From Scedosporium boydii (taxonomy: Eukaryota; Ascomycota; Sordariomycetes; Microascales; Microascaceae): a DNA stretch of 18,265 nt. Under the pieces are notes generated by a model. It saw nothing but the letters and a program-made list of their open reading frames with translations, was not told the origin of the DNA and did no database searches. Positions within the stretch are counted from its first letter, which is position 1. Each line of letters starts with the position of its first letter. A program made the position numbers and the translations under genes. Below, piece by piece: positions 1-10,431 of the stretch. The DNA is taken from positions 1 to 18,265 of the forward strand of contig NJFT01000393.1 in the NCBI GenBank assembly GCA_002221725.1, in the 5' to 3' direction.

Positions 1-57
1 TTATATTCATCTGCCGATGGGCGGTTACGTACTGACACAAAATTTCTTTCTGTTCAG

Positions 58-549
58 ATCGGTTTCGAGATTTGGACGATGCAGAACGACATCTTGTTTG
101 ACAATATTTACATCGGCCACTCTGTAGAGGACGCCCAGAAGCTTGCTGACGAGGCCTGGAAGCCGAAGCGTGACGCCGAGAAACTTGTCGAGGAGGCCCA
201 GAAGCCAAAGGAAGATCCCAAGCCCGAATCTCCCCTTGACCTCAAGTTCGCAGACGACCCGGTCACCTACGTTAAGGAGAAGATTAGTCTCTTCGTCACC
301 CTTGCCAAGAAGGATCCTATTCAGGCTATCCAGTTCGTTCCCGAGGCAGCTGGAGGCCTTTTGGCCATTGTTCTCGGCCTTATCGCCGTCATTATCAATG
401 TCGCCAAGCAAGGTCCCGCGGCCCCAGCTCCCAAGAAGGCAGATGGAGGCAAGCCTTCTAAGGAGAAGTCGGCACAGGGCGCAGCCACAGGTGCCGATAC
501 CGGTAAGGCTGAGGTAACCAAGCGAAACACCCGCAGCCAGCAATCATGA
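58..549 (+). CDS. cnx1: Calnexin, last exon (partial; 5' part lies outside the window)
   Basis: This is the C-terminal exon (163 residues) of calnexin, the membrane-bound lectin chaperone that retains monoglucosylated glycoproteins in the endoplasmic reticulum for folding. A polypyrimidine tract and CAG acceptor end at base 57, with a possible branch site near 31-37, and the exon opens with IGFEIWTMQNDILFDNIYIG, the conserved end of the calnexin/calreticulin lectin domain. A Lys/Glu/Pro-rich helix follows. Then comes one hydrophobic segment (GGLLAIVLGLIAVIINVA, roughly fragment residues 97-117) and a short basic, Ala/Lys-rich cytosolic tail ending at TGA 547-549. This order (lectin domain end, helical stretch, single membrane span, short charged tail) is that of fungal calnexins and excludes calreticulin, which is soluble and ends in an ER-retention signal. 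The earlier exons, including the P-domain, are not in view. The symbol follows fission yeast; Aspergillus uses clxA. Confidence 0.95.
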   Translation: MGFEIWTMQNDILFDNIYIGHSVEDAQKLADEAWKPKRDAEKLVEEAQKPKEDPKPESPLDLKFADDPVTYVKEKISLFVTLAKKDPIQAIQFVPEAAGGLLAIVLGLIAVIINVAKQGPAAPAPKKADGGKPSKEKSAQGAATGADTGKAEVTKRNTRSQQS

Positions 550-1084
550 TAGGCCAATTGAATTGAGGGAAGCATCCACAAGTGCCCTGCGCTTGTTGGT
601 TGAATCGGTCTATCGTTTCACTTTGTGAACAGTGGAATGGAGAGGAACGTGCTATCTTGCCCGGCGCGGAAAAGACTGAGAGCCATGGTTGGCGAAAGCA
701 TATAACGTCAGCCGAGGCGCATAGACAGCATTGTCCCATTTTGTCATTTCCTTTTTTCGAAACGTTTTCATTTCTCGTTACTTTAGCAATGAGATAAGGG
801 CATGGCGCGTCGGATGTATTTTATCAAAACTCTGTGCTCTTTCCCCCCGTTTTCTAGTACCCACGCAACTACTAAATTTACCAATTCACTTTTGTTAATC
901 AAGAGCTGCGAGCCAGGCGGGAGTGTCCCAGGCGTGATGAGGATGTACCATTATTCCCCTTCTGCAGTAACCAAACGGTCCGGCCCGATAGGACCATCTC
1001 CAAAGTAAAATTCCAAGTCCAAACGCCTCAAACACCAAGACTCCCCAAAGACAGGCATGGTGAACCGCCATGTAGGCCGTCCGG
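550..1084. other. Convergent 3' spacer between calnexin and EAF6
   Basis: This 535-bp stretch lies between the stop codons of calnexin (+) and EAF6 (-) and should hold both 3' untranslated regions. Short open frames here have no recognisable composition or splice support. I see no RNA gene or repeat. Confidence 0.6.
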
Positions 1085-1823
1085 CTACTTGCGACCCGCC
1101 CCGAAGTTCGTCCGCTTCTTGCTATTGACCGCCTCGTGTTCACTATCGTCTTCGTTATTCTTTTTCTTCTTATTTCCGCCCCGAGCTATCGTCGCTGATG
1201 TGGGTGTGGCATGGTTGGAACCGCCATCTTTGAACGATGTTGAAAGTGGGGTTGGGGCGTGAGAGGCCGGGGTGCTTGGTCCAGTGGTGGCATCCTACAG
1301 AGGCGGGAGAGAGAGAATTAGTACCAATCGCAACATCTACAGTAAAAGAGACACTCTCGGCAAGTGCAGATGGCAGTTTGAAACATACGCCAGTATTGGG
1401 TCGATACGAGATGGAGGAACGTGAGAAAACACAATGTTGTTCAACTGTGCCCATCTTCCTCCGTTGAGCGGCGGCTCCACTCGTGCCTTTGACGTAGTTG
1501 TCATAGCCTGTGATAATATTGCCCGCCGGCGATGATTCAAGGTATGCGGATTCCTTCTGAATGATGGTATCTTCGAGCTGCGCCTGTGATGAACGGGGTC
1601 CGAGTTAGGAGCAGAGAATGGTAAGCCAAGTTACTTTGGAGGGTTAGGTGTTGAAAAAGAAGAGTGCGAGAATGGGGACACGAACAAGTCTCTTAGACAA
1701 CTGCTTCTGCTTCTCAATCATCTCTCGCAGCCGGGCTTGTTCCTTGCGGTACTCTTGCAAGGTTGGAGGCGGGCCGGGCGGGCCAGGTAAGGCGCCAGGA
1801 GTTTTTTTGTTATCTGAAGCCAT
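1085..1823 (-). CDS. EAF6: NuA4 histone acetyltransferase subunit Eaf6
   Basis: Three exons on the minus strand, 1686-1823, 1389-1583 and 1085-1294, encode 180 residues. Introns are 102 bp (donor GTTCGT, acceptor CAG, CTAAC branch) and 94 bp (donor GTATGT, acceptor TAG, ACTAAT branch); both junctions are phase 0. After a Pro/Gly-rich start (GPPGPPP, residues 14-20) a charged coiled-coil segment runs through YRKEQARLREMIEKQKQ. It leads into AQLEDTIIQKESAYLE and GNIITGYDNYVKG, the signature of the Eaf6 family. A Ser/Thr-rich linker follows, then a Lys-rich nuclear-type tail ending KKRTNFGAGRK. Eaf6 is a small accessory subunit of NuA4 (and of NuA3 in yeast), acting on chromatin in the nucleus. 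The first donor, GTTCGT, is not the strongest form but is the only one that joins KRL to AQLED. It is divergent from RIB4 and convergent with calnexin. Confidence 0.9.
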
Positions 1824-2695
1824 AGATAAAGTGCCTCGGCGAGTCCGGTGATGGCTGTGGGCGAGTGTTTTCCCTTACTTCGACAATCCGGCTGCCGTTC
1901 TCTCTAGCTTTACTGCGAAGGTGTCAAGGTAGTGGGGTGGGATGCGACGACGACCTTGTGTGTTTTGGCGGGTGGGAGCCTCATGCAATTGTCCGAAGTA
2001 GTACAAAGGTAATACACAGGCATTAATCTTAGGAACAATAATCTAGGTACACTCTTAGACTAGGGCGTACATAAGTAGTAAGTAAGTACGAATTCTTCAG
2101 CCCCCAGGACAAGCAAGAACGGACAGCAAGAACATCAATTTCATTGGTCCGCGCGAAGCTATCCATACTTCACATTCGAGCTTAGAGTGGAACTCGCAGG
2201 CAACAACAATGATGAGCCGCAACATCACTGATCCACATGTTGATTTCGGCTTACACTAGCGCATTAGCTCATGCTACTTGCTTCGTACTCCGTACAATTG
2301 TACTCATCGTGCCGAAGTAGATTTAATTGATCATCCAAGTCTGGATCATGACAATTGCAATTGCGGAGGGGCATTTTTTAACACCTGAACCCCGCACTCA
2401 CCACCGCAACGAGAGACTTGTCTCTCTTATTATCGCCCAAACACTCTCTTATAGGCAGAGCTTACGCCACCCGAGCGACAGAGAATTTCCGATTCATTTG
2501 CGTTGCATCAATTGATCGATCTTCTGCTGCCGGTGCCGGTTTTTACTCGACCACGTCGTTATCTTACCACTTTGTACCTGCCGAGCGACCCTCTCCCCTC
2601 CCCCAAGTAACGACCGCTCGTCGTCAACCAGACCCCCAACTTCGACCTCGCCCCATTACTTATTCGCGAAACAAAACCGGCATAACCTATTCGAG
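1824..2695. promoter_or_regulatory. Divergent promoter region, EAF6 / RIB4
   Basis: An 872-bp spacer separates the start codons of EAF6 (-) and RIB4 (+) and must contain both promoters. The RIB4 side (about 2520-2690) is pyrimidine-rich, as is usual for fungal promoters and leaders. Visible elements are a perfect 12-bp palindrome GTACAATTGTAC at 2292-2303, a CAATTGCAATTG direct repeat near 2351-2363, and GTA-rich text around 2068-2090. No coding region is convincing. Confidence 0.5.
2292..2303. repeat. Perfect 12-bp palindrome in the EAF6/RIB4 promoter
   Basis: GTACAATTGTAC equals its own reverse complement. It sits about 390 bp upstream of the RIB4 start and about 470 bp upstream of the EAF6 start. 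It could be a dimeric regulator site or chance; I do not recognise a known fungal factor motif. Confidence 0.35.
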
Positions 2696-3405
<710 letters not shown>

Positions 3406-3990
3406 ATGCAAAAAGCGGGCAGTTTCCCCCAAAAAAGGTCCTCAACCCAACTTTCGAGGGGGAAAGAGCAGCACACCCGGCGCTATGAATCTGGGCCGCG
3501 CCGTGTATATATTGTATTCGAGGCATACGCAGTTGGACACAATTCCTCATGACGCGTGGTACTTGTCTCTTCAGGGCTGATAACCTGAGCATCAACAGGG
3601 TCACTCGGTGATATACGTTTCTTCTAGGCGAGCTGCGTTTTTGCTTGGTGACTCTTGATAGTTTCCTTTACCCATTTTTTGCGCCAGGTCTGCCTCCTGG
3701 GACAGATCCGAGACCCCAAGCTTCGACACCCTGAGGGGCAAGCTCCTTTCCGCTTCTGGTGCTAAGAGCGGGGTCGGCCAGTAATAGCTTTAAGTGTACA
3801 ATTGTAAGCGCATAACATCGGATGCGGGGTCAACAACGTATTTGATAGCATCACTTCCTCCCCTTCACCACATTCAGAGAGTCCCTTCTCTTCCACATTC
3901 CCCGACCTCACCAGTATAAAGCATAGAAGAAGAAAAAACCACCCCGTTTCCCGCAATAGAGACTCCTGGATTGCGCGATCCTCTTTCGAG
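3406..3990. other. Spacer: RIB4 3' region and DPP5-like promoter
   Basis: This 585-bp same-strand spacer holds the RIB4 3' end (an AATAAA at 3401-3406 overlaps its stop codon) and the promoter of the peptidase gene. A minus-strand open frame across 3762-4214 overlaps the first exon of the peptidase and shows no family features, so I do not call it. No other gene is visible. Confidence 0.55.
3915..3920 (+). promoter_or_regulatory. Candidate TATA box of the DPP5-like gene
   Basis: TATAAA lies 76 bases before the chosen ATG at 3991. This spacing leaves no room for an upstream signal-peptide exon if it is the true TATA element, and so supports the start used. Confidence 0.45.
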
Positions 3991-6610
3991 ATGACTATCC
4001 GGGCAACTAGGTTCACCCCAGAGGTACTTCTGTCTGCACCGCGTCGCAGCCAAGGCTTCCCGAATCCCAACGGAACCGCAATCCTATATACGGTAGGTAG
4101 ATTTCCTGCTCGGTCCCCTTTTCTCACGGGCGCCCATGAATGCTTCTCCTTTATGAGGAGGATGAGGGAGTGGTTCACTTTGAGAAACTCCGCAGAAACT
4201 GATTTTCTTTCCACAGAACTCGACTTACTCGTTCGAAACCCACACCAAAACCGACCAGATCCGTCTCCTTCGAGTCGAAACCGGGGAGACTACTGTCATC
4301 GTTGAAAATTCTTTATTCAAAGACCCGACATGGTTGGGCGATCACGAGATTCTTCTCTTAGATCACGGTAGCAGCGGGGATGGCGTCACCTCCCTCGTGC
4401 ACCTGGACGTTGCAAGTGGCAGGTAGGATCTGGCTGTTAGCCCATCGTTGAAGATCGCGCTTAGCACGGCGTACATGGGATCCACATTTCTATCTACGCA
4501 CGATGGGCGATTTGCCGACATATGCTAACCAATTCCTCCTACCCAGCAAACCTGTGGTAGTGCATCGCGTAGACGGCATCCTCGCCAACCTTAAAGCTAA
4601 GCGGATCTCCGAGGATGAGGTCATCATCGCGTGCTCGGCGGAGACATCCCCTGATGGCTCAATGCACCAGCCTTCCAAGGACACCAAATCACACTCATCG
4701 GCAAAGGTTTACTCGAGCCTCTATGTGAGGCACTGGGACTCGTGGAACGGCAAAGCGCGGAACTCTATATGGTATGGCTTGCTGAAGAAGGTGGACGGCC
4801 AGTTCATGCTTCAGCAGCCCGGTCTCATCAATGCTCTTGCCGGAACGGACCTTGAGTGCCCTATTCCTCCGTTCGGAGGTACGGATCACTTTGATATCAG
4901 CAGCTCCGGTATTATTTTTGTCTCGCGGGACCCGACTCGAGATCCAGCTTGTTATACTAAGAGTGACTTGTACTATGTACCTATCAAATCATGGACGGAG
5001 TCCAACCCACCTCAGCCACGAGCAGTAAAGACTCGTGGATTATCTGGGTACAGCATGGAGCCAACATTTTCCCGAGACGGCAAGAAAGCGGCGTTCGTAC
5101 GTATGAGAAACATACAGTATGAGGCTGACAAGACGAGATTGATGGTGATATCGGATATAAATGATTTGGGTAGCGTGCAGGAGTTTTATGAGACGGAAGA
5201 CGGGGAGGGCGGCTGGGATTATAGTCCTTCGGGCATCGAATGGAGCGCCGACGACACGGAACTCTATATATCAGCAGAGAAACATGGCAGAGTTCTTCTC
5301 TGGAGACTCCCCGCATCGCCAGCCCTGGCTACGGAGCTGCCAAAGCCGGTTTACACTAACGACACTGTAACGGGCTTTAGACGCCTAGCAGAATCCGACC
5401 CTCGTCTCCTTATAACCACTGCTTCGTTAGTTGACAGTGCTTGCTACTCCATTCTCGACCCGAGGACAAAAGATATCAAAGTCTTGTCCTCCGCAACTAA
5501 ACATGGGAAGTCACTGGGATTATCACGATCACAGTGCTCGGACTTTTGGTTTACTGGATGCGACGACCGCAAAGTCCATGCCTGGGTTATGAAACCTTCA
5601 ACTTTTGATCCGTCCAAGAAATACCCATTGGCATTCCTGATACACGGCGGGCCACAAGGTGCGTGGCTGGATAGTTGGAGCACAAGATGGAATCCCGCCA
5701 TTTTCGCAGAGGCTGGCTACGTCGCAGTCATGATAAACCCGACTGGAAGCACAGGCTACGGGCAGGAATTCACAGATCGTATCCAGAATGAATGGGGTGG
5801 AAGACCCTATGTTGACCTCGAGAAATGCTGGGAACACATCAGAGATAGCCTGCCATACGTTGATGTTGAAAATGGCGTTGCCCTAGGCGCTTCTTATGGT
5901 GGATATATGATCAGTAAGTCGTTCTCCGTTCTTTCACCGTTTGATAAGCAATCTCGAGTCGGGAACTGGGAAGAACTAAACTAACCCAATGTACAGACTG
6001 GATCCAAGGCCACCCGCTGGGTCGGAAGTTCAAGGCGCTGGTATGTCATGACGGTGTCTTTTCCACGTTAAACCAGTGGTCAACCGAAGAGCTGTTCTTC
6101 CCCCTCCGAGAATTTGGCGGCCCCCTTTGGGAACGACGAGAGACGTATGAGAAATGGGATCCATCCAGGTTTACGGACAAGTGGGAAACCCCAATGCTGG
6201 TACGTTATTAAAGTTGCTACTTCTGGCCCTCTGACATCTTCGGGTGTCGGGCTGACTTCGGTTTGGTAATTAGGTTATCCATAACGAACTTGACTACCGG
6301 CTCCCCATTTCCGAAGGCTTGGCCATGTTCAACGTACTCCAAGCCAGAGGCATCCCCAGTCGATTCGTCATGTTTCCTGATGAGAATCATGTAAGTACAA
6401 GACTTAGCTAGGGGCTTCCTCCAGGACCGAGCGCGCAAGACAGTTTTATATTCTGACAAGAAGCGGCTTCAGTGGGTTCTTAAGCACGAGAACTCGTTGG
6501 CATGGCATCGCGAAGTCCTAGGCTTTATCAATAAGTATAGTGGCGTCGACAACGCCGCTCCCGACGCAACATTACCACCACTCAACGAGCTCAACATTAG
6601 CCGCGCTTGA
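3991..6610 (+). CDS. Dipeptidyl-peptidase 5-like serine peptidase (S9 family), no signal peptide
   Basis: Six exons (3991-4092, 4217-4422, 4547-5913, 5997-6199, 6274-6390, 6473-6610) give 710 residues, a usual length for DPP5. All five introns (124, 124, 83, 74, 82 bp) have GTAGGT/GTAGGA/GTAAGT/GTACGT/GTAAGT donors and AG acceptors that keep the frame. The N-terminus (FTPEVLLSAPRRS, then STYSFETHTKT) and a long beta-propeller part with repeated 'FSRDGKKAAF'-like blades match S9C enzymes. The hydrolase domain begins near FLIHGGPQGAW. The triad is visible: Ser552 in GASYGG, Asp633 in HNELDYRLP, and His665 in PDENH, the last codon of exon 5. The family removes dipeptides from peptide N-termini. 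Secreted DPP5 (an Aspergillus antigen) has a signal peptide; this protein lacks one and is probably cytosolic. Confidence 0.92.
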
Positions 6611-7179
6611 AGAGGAAATGAAAGTGCGATCTGCGGGTTGCGGCTCCAGGAGCACGGGATCGGGTGCCGATAGCGGGTAGATCGCAATTCGGGTATGTCT
6701 GGTTCTTTGACTTGGTGGAGAGTTATGTACGCGGAAATTCGAGTCTCAGTTAGCTTTCGGAGACGTATCTCCTCATCTGACATAGCCTGGCGGATGTCGA
6801 CGTTTTCTGAAACCACAGAGCACCCTCTCTCCATCTCTCTCTCCCTATCTAAAGATATATACTACTATTAGGTGGAGAAAGAGTTGCGTTTCTGTCCCCG
6901 AAAAATATAAAATGCCAGAAGAGAGGTGTTAGAAGGTTGATATTAGTGAATTATACGCATAATATAAGGTTTGTCTATCATGATGGCAAGCTGGGCCCCC
7001 CATCCAACGAGATGAGTTGGGCTAGCCTTTCTTCCACCACACATGTGCATTCCCTAGCCCAAATCCATAACCTGAATAGAATGCATGCGTACAGACAGAG
7101 GAAATTGCTTGGCTACTTTCGATTTTAGATTCTTTTCCCTTCCACCTTCTTCTCTTTTGGGCTAAACAATGCAGGTTCG

Positions 7180-7231
<52 letters not shown>

Positions 7232-7438
7232 CTTGCTCGAAGTGAAAAGTTCCTCGATCAAGTTAGATGAATGAAAGATGAAGTCGGACTCCTAGTTATG
7301 TTGGTGAGAATAAGACAAAAATGAACATCCTCGCTCGCGAGGGCGCACAGCAACGTCCGGATCGTCCACCCTGCACTATCAAGCACTACTTGTATAGATG
7401 CTACCATATAATTTTTCCAATTTCAATCTCTAGTACAC
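6611..7438. other. Convergent 3' spacer between the peptidase and DUF1996 genes
   Basis: This 828-bp spacer follows the peptidase stop and precedes (in + coordinates) the DUF1996 stop, so it holds two 3' untranslated regions. It becomes AT-rich after about 6830 and contains the A-tract listed separately. No coding region or RNA gene is supported. Confidence 0.55.
7182..7231. repeat. Long A-tract (A38-G-A11)
   Basis: An uninterrupted run of 38 A (7182-7219), one G, then 11 A lies between two convergent genes. It could be a mononucleotide microsatellite, or the tail of an old retroposed copy on the plus strand. I see no target-site duplication or recognisable element body just upstream. Tract length is prone to sequencing error. 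Confidence 0.85.
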
Positions 7439-8650
7439 CTATTTGTTCTTGTTCATGATCATGCCCTGGCCAGGCATCTCAGTGAGCCCTAGAATATAGT
7501 AGTTAGTCTCTAAACTGTTACCGGGAAGAATGCCAGGCGGGTCAAAAACTTACAGCCGTCGATGTTCTCGTTGACAAGCTGGGCGACAGAGCACTTATTC
7601 ATATCATTGACGCCCTGCGAGAGGAGAGGACGGCCGTTCTCACAAGCGTTGAACATGCAGTTCGAGTCCATGGCGCGCTGGAGCGAATCACCCTTCCAGC
7701 CGAAGAGGTAATCGGCGTGGGTTCCGTAGCCAGCGCCATCACCGTAGCTGAGGGTGAAAGGGTTGGGGCTGCCATCGGGCCAGAGGCCGTTGAATTGGGT
7801 GGTGTCCCAAAGCGTCTCGTAGGCGACCTGGGGAACGCGGACGGGGTGCGAGGCAGGGCAGGGACCAGCGTTGACGAAAGTTCCCCTCTGGGTGTCGTAC
7901 ATGTGGGACTTGTGGTCCGCGCTGTCGACGTTCTTACCATCCCAGCAGCTGTTTTCTGGTTAGCGAAGAAGAAAATACACCACTGCTCGTGAAAGTAGGG
8001 AGTGACTTACGCAGGGAAGTGGTGGACGGTCATGATACCACCAACACAAGGCCTCTCGGGGAAGTTGGTGAGTTCGGGGAAGCGGGTTCCCTTGTTCTGA
8101 AGGCAGACGAAGCGGAGGCCGGGGGCGCCCTGGTTGGCTTGTTGCTCGGCCAAGGTCTTGACACCGGGGTTGCCGACGACCATGCGGAAGCCCTGTTGCT
8201 GTTAGTCTTGGGGGTGGCACTGTGATGCGTGTCCTAGGGGCGACTTACAGGAGGGAAAGCAGTGATCTTCTGGTTTCCGTTGGAAGAGAAGTCCTGCTGC
8301 GTGTAGTATACGGTCATACCACCGTTGATACCATTGGGAAGGGCGGTGTTCTGCATGATGGGGACGCGCTGGTAGGTGCCGTTGGGGTGCTTGAAGAACA
8401 TGACGGCAGTCCAGTAGTTGGAGAAGTCCTCGGAGAACGTGCAAGTCGTGCAGGTTCCCCTCTCACCAACATCACCCTCCATGGTGGCGTTGAAGGCGTT
8501 TCCACCGACGATCTGGTGAAGATGGGCCGAGGGAACCGCGCCGGGCTCGACGAGGGGATCAAGACGCTGGATTGTGAGGGTCGAGCATCCGAATCGGAGG
8601 GCGGCCTGAGAAGGCGCGACGAGCGCGGAAACAATGGGAAGCCACTTCAT
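7439..8650 (-). CDS. Secreted DUF1996-domain protein
   Basis: Four exons on the minus strand, 8249-8650, 8011-8192, 7554-7948 and 7439-7488, give 342 residues. Introns are short (56, 62, 65 bp) with GTAAGT donors throughout. MKWLPIVSALVAPSQA is a classic signal peptide (cleavage probably near residues 16-17), so the protein should be secreted or wall-associated. Mature sequence starts LRFGCSTLTIQRLDPLVEPG, followed by HLHQIVGGNAFN, CTTCTFSEDFSNYWTA, ERPCVGGIMTVHHFP, CWDGKN, a GDGAGYGTHADYLFGW block and the terminal VNENIDGWLTEMPGQG; these are the hallmarks of DUF1996. Several cysteines are present, as expected outside the cell. The biochemical role of DUF1996 is not established. The last exon is only 50 bp, but it completes the conserved IDGW motif across the junction. 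Confidence 0.9.
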
Positions 8651-8747
8651 TGTTGCAGAATGAATGGAATGTCAAGAATACGTGACGGTTGGACAGGCAG
8701 GATGAGGGCAGATGTCCGAAAGGAGAGAAGGGGGACCCTCGACAGCC

Positions 8748-8754
8748 ATATATA
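8748..8754 (-). promoter_or_regulatory. Candidate TATA box of the DUF1996 gene
   Basis: On the minus strand the sequence reads CTCTATATATGG. The TATA element lies about 100 bases upstream of the start codon at 8650. Confidence 0.5.
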
Positions 8755-8804
8755 GAGAAGAAATCCTTATCCGCTCCTCTCCATCACTCAGGCCGTCACT
8801 CTCT

Positions 8805-8825
8805 GGGTCCGGAGAGAGCGGACCC
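8805..8825. repeat. Inverted repeat GGGTCCG-N7-CGGACCC upstream of DUF1996
   Basis: Two perfect 7-bp arms flank a 7-bp GAGAGAG spacer, about 155-175 bp upstream of the DUF1996 start. The arms place CCG and CGG triplets in everted orientation, a layout used by some Zn2Cys6 regulators. It could also form a small hairpin. Function is inferred. Confidence 0.4.
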
Positions 8826-10055
8826 CGAGGTCGCCGTCTCCATGCCTAAACATCCACCGTTTCCCAGAGAGCTTGCCATCTACCAAGACGCCAAGGACAC
8901 TTGATGGCGAGTTTACGTGGGCGTCATCTATGTAAAAGTCGCCTATTTAACCTCATCTATTTTGTGGATTAGAAAGCGGGGCCGACTCAGTCGCATCCTA
9001 GCGAACAGACGTCAAAAACCTAAATTTGCTGCCACACGCCGGCGTTGTGCCCCGCAATATCCGTGTAAATCCAGCAGTTCATCTATTCTGGAAGACGGCC
9101 AATATATCCACTAACTGCCGACATCTGCCGACTTCTAGTCTCCCCACACACACGCGTGAAGATAGGCCATGGAAAAACTACGGAATGGCATGCTCAGAGA
9201 CTCACTTACTCAACGAGAGGACCAGTGAGATATGGGAACATAAGTAGTGATCTTTTTCCTCGATTATAAGAGAACTAGCGCCCCATCTGCGGATGAGGAA
9301 GTAGTCCGTGAGAGGCTCGCATGTGTACCCGACGCCCATTGGCCACCTCCTCATATTAGCCTTCCGGGAGTGATCAGCCATGTATATGTGGCGAGTCCTC
9401 CTATATGTGACCTGGTTTCCATATGTGTACTAGTACTATAGTCAGGCAAAGTGATTGATGGATTGTGAGGCGGAAAGTTCTGGTGTGGTAGTAAATTTAG
9501 TTTTAACACGTTCTCGCCGAAATGTCACCGTACCTAAGATATACACCTCAGTATGCCATCGCCGTTATTCGTTATTAACTGGGTAATGAACCGACTCATA
9601 ACGAGAGATTTTATCGTCTTGATCACTATTATTACTCCTATTCTATCTAGTGCCGGGCCCTATAGTTCCTGAGGTCACAGGTCCAAGTAACAGCCGGTTT
9701 TCGGTATCGTGGTCGGATGTTCTGCGTCTTGCCATGATAATATCAAGAGGTTGGCCCTTTAGAACACATATTATGTCATTCCAAAAACCGTCTCGCATTA
9801 TATTTCACTTGTCCTTGGCGTCTAAGATTTCAAGCACATGAGTCAAACTGGGCCTGTTCCGGGCAAGAATCTTGGCCGAGCCAAAGAGTTTGCCGGGGTC
9901 TTGCCATAGGGGTGACGGATGAGTATACCCGGCAACACGGGAGGTGGAAACTAAATGCCCGATCACGATGAGCCCGGTCGAGATATCATATTTTTGCATT
10001 CGAAAGATACCGGTCAGTGACAGATTGGCCCCAGTTTTGCTAATTCAAACTGCAG

Positions 10056-10352
10056 AGTCAAGCCGTCTGGAAAATCCGCTTACAACCTACATATCTGGAT
10101 GAGATCTATGAGAAGCGCATAAAGGCAACGAGAAATGGGATTCCAATACGAGTTCTCAATTAAGCCAGCAATGAGGAATGGAAGAACGTGCCTCCTAATG
10201 CCTACTACGCCAAGGCCATTCCTACAACATGATCATATAGTGGGAGGTATCTCATCTCTGCTCGAGAAGTTCACACCACTAATGAGAGACCTGTCACTGC
10301 TCTGACCAGTCTCAAGAGGCAAGAAAAATCGGGTGAGTCTCCGTTCTCGTGA
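10056..10352 (+). pseudogene. Possible decayed gene fragment, family unknown
   Basis: A fungal-type 3' splice site (TTGCTAATTCAAACTGCAG, ending 10055) leads into a frame of natural-looking amino-acid composition with only two internal stops: TAA at 10161-10163 and TGA at 10230-10232. Pieces read VWKIRLQPTYLDEIYEKRI, SNEEWKNVPPNAYYAKAIP and GRYLISAREVHTTNERPV. Each stop is one transition away from a sense codon (CAA or TGG). A GTGAGT at 10333 could be the next donor. I do not recognise the family. It may be a relic of a gene whose upstream part lies around 9840-10012. Chance openness cannot be excluded. Confidence 0.3.
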
Positions 10353-10431
10353 CCTTGCGACATATATAATATGAAGAATCCGCCTTGGCACAGACAAAGG
10401 TTCTGACTGATACCTACCTGGACTAAATTCT

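Noticed and set aside
25..581. Minus-strand open frames opposite the calnexin exon
   Set aside because: They are antisense to a clear calnexin exon and carry no family features.
3762..4214. 150-codon minus-strand frame upstream of and across exon 1 of the peptidase
   Set aside because: It overlaps a well-supported exon and a TATA element on the plus strand, and its product resembles nothing I know.
7022..7261. Minus-strand frame encoding a long poly-phenylalanine run
   Set aside because: It is a translation of the A-tract and not a plausible protein.
8222..8755. 177-codon plus-strand frame opposite DUF1996 exon 1
   Set aside because: It is antisense to a signal-peptide-bearing exon with strong family motifs, and has no domain of its own.
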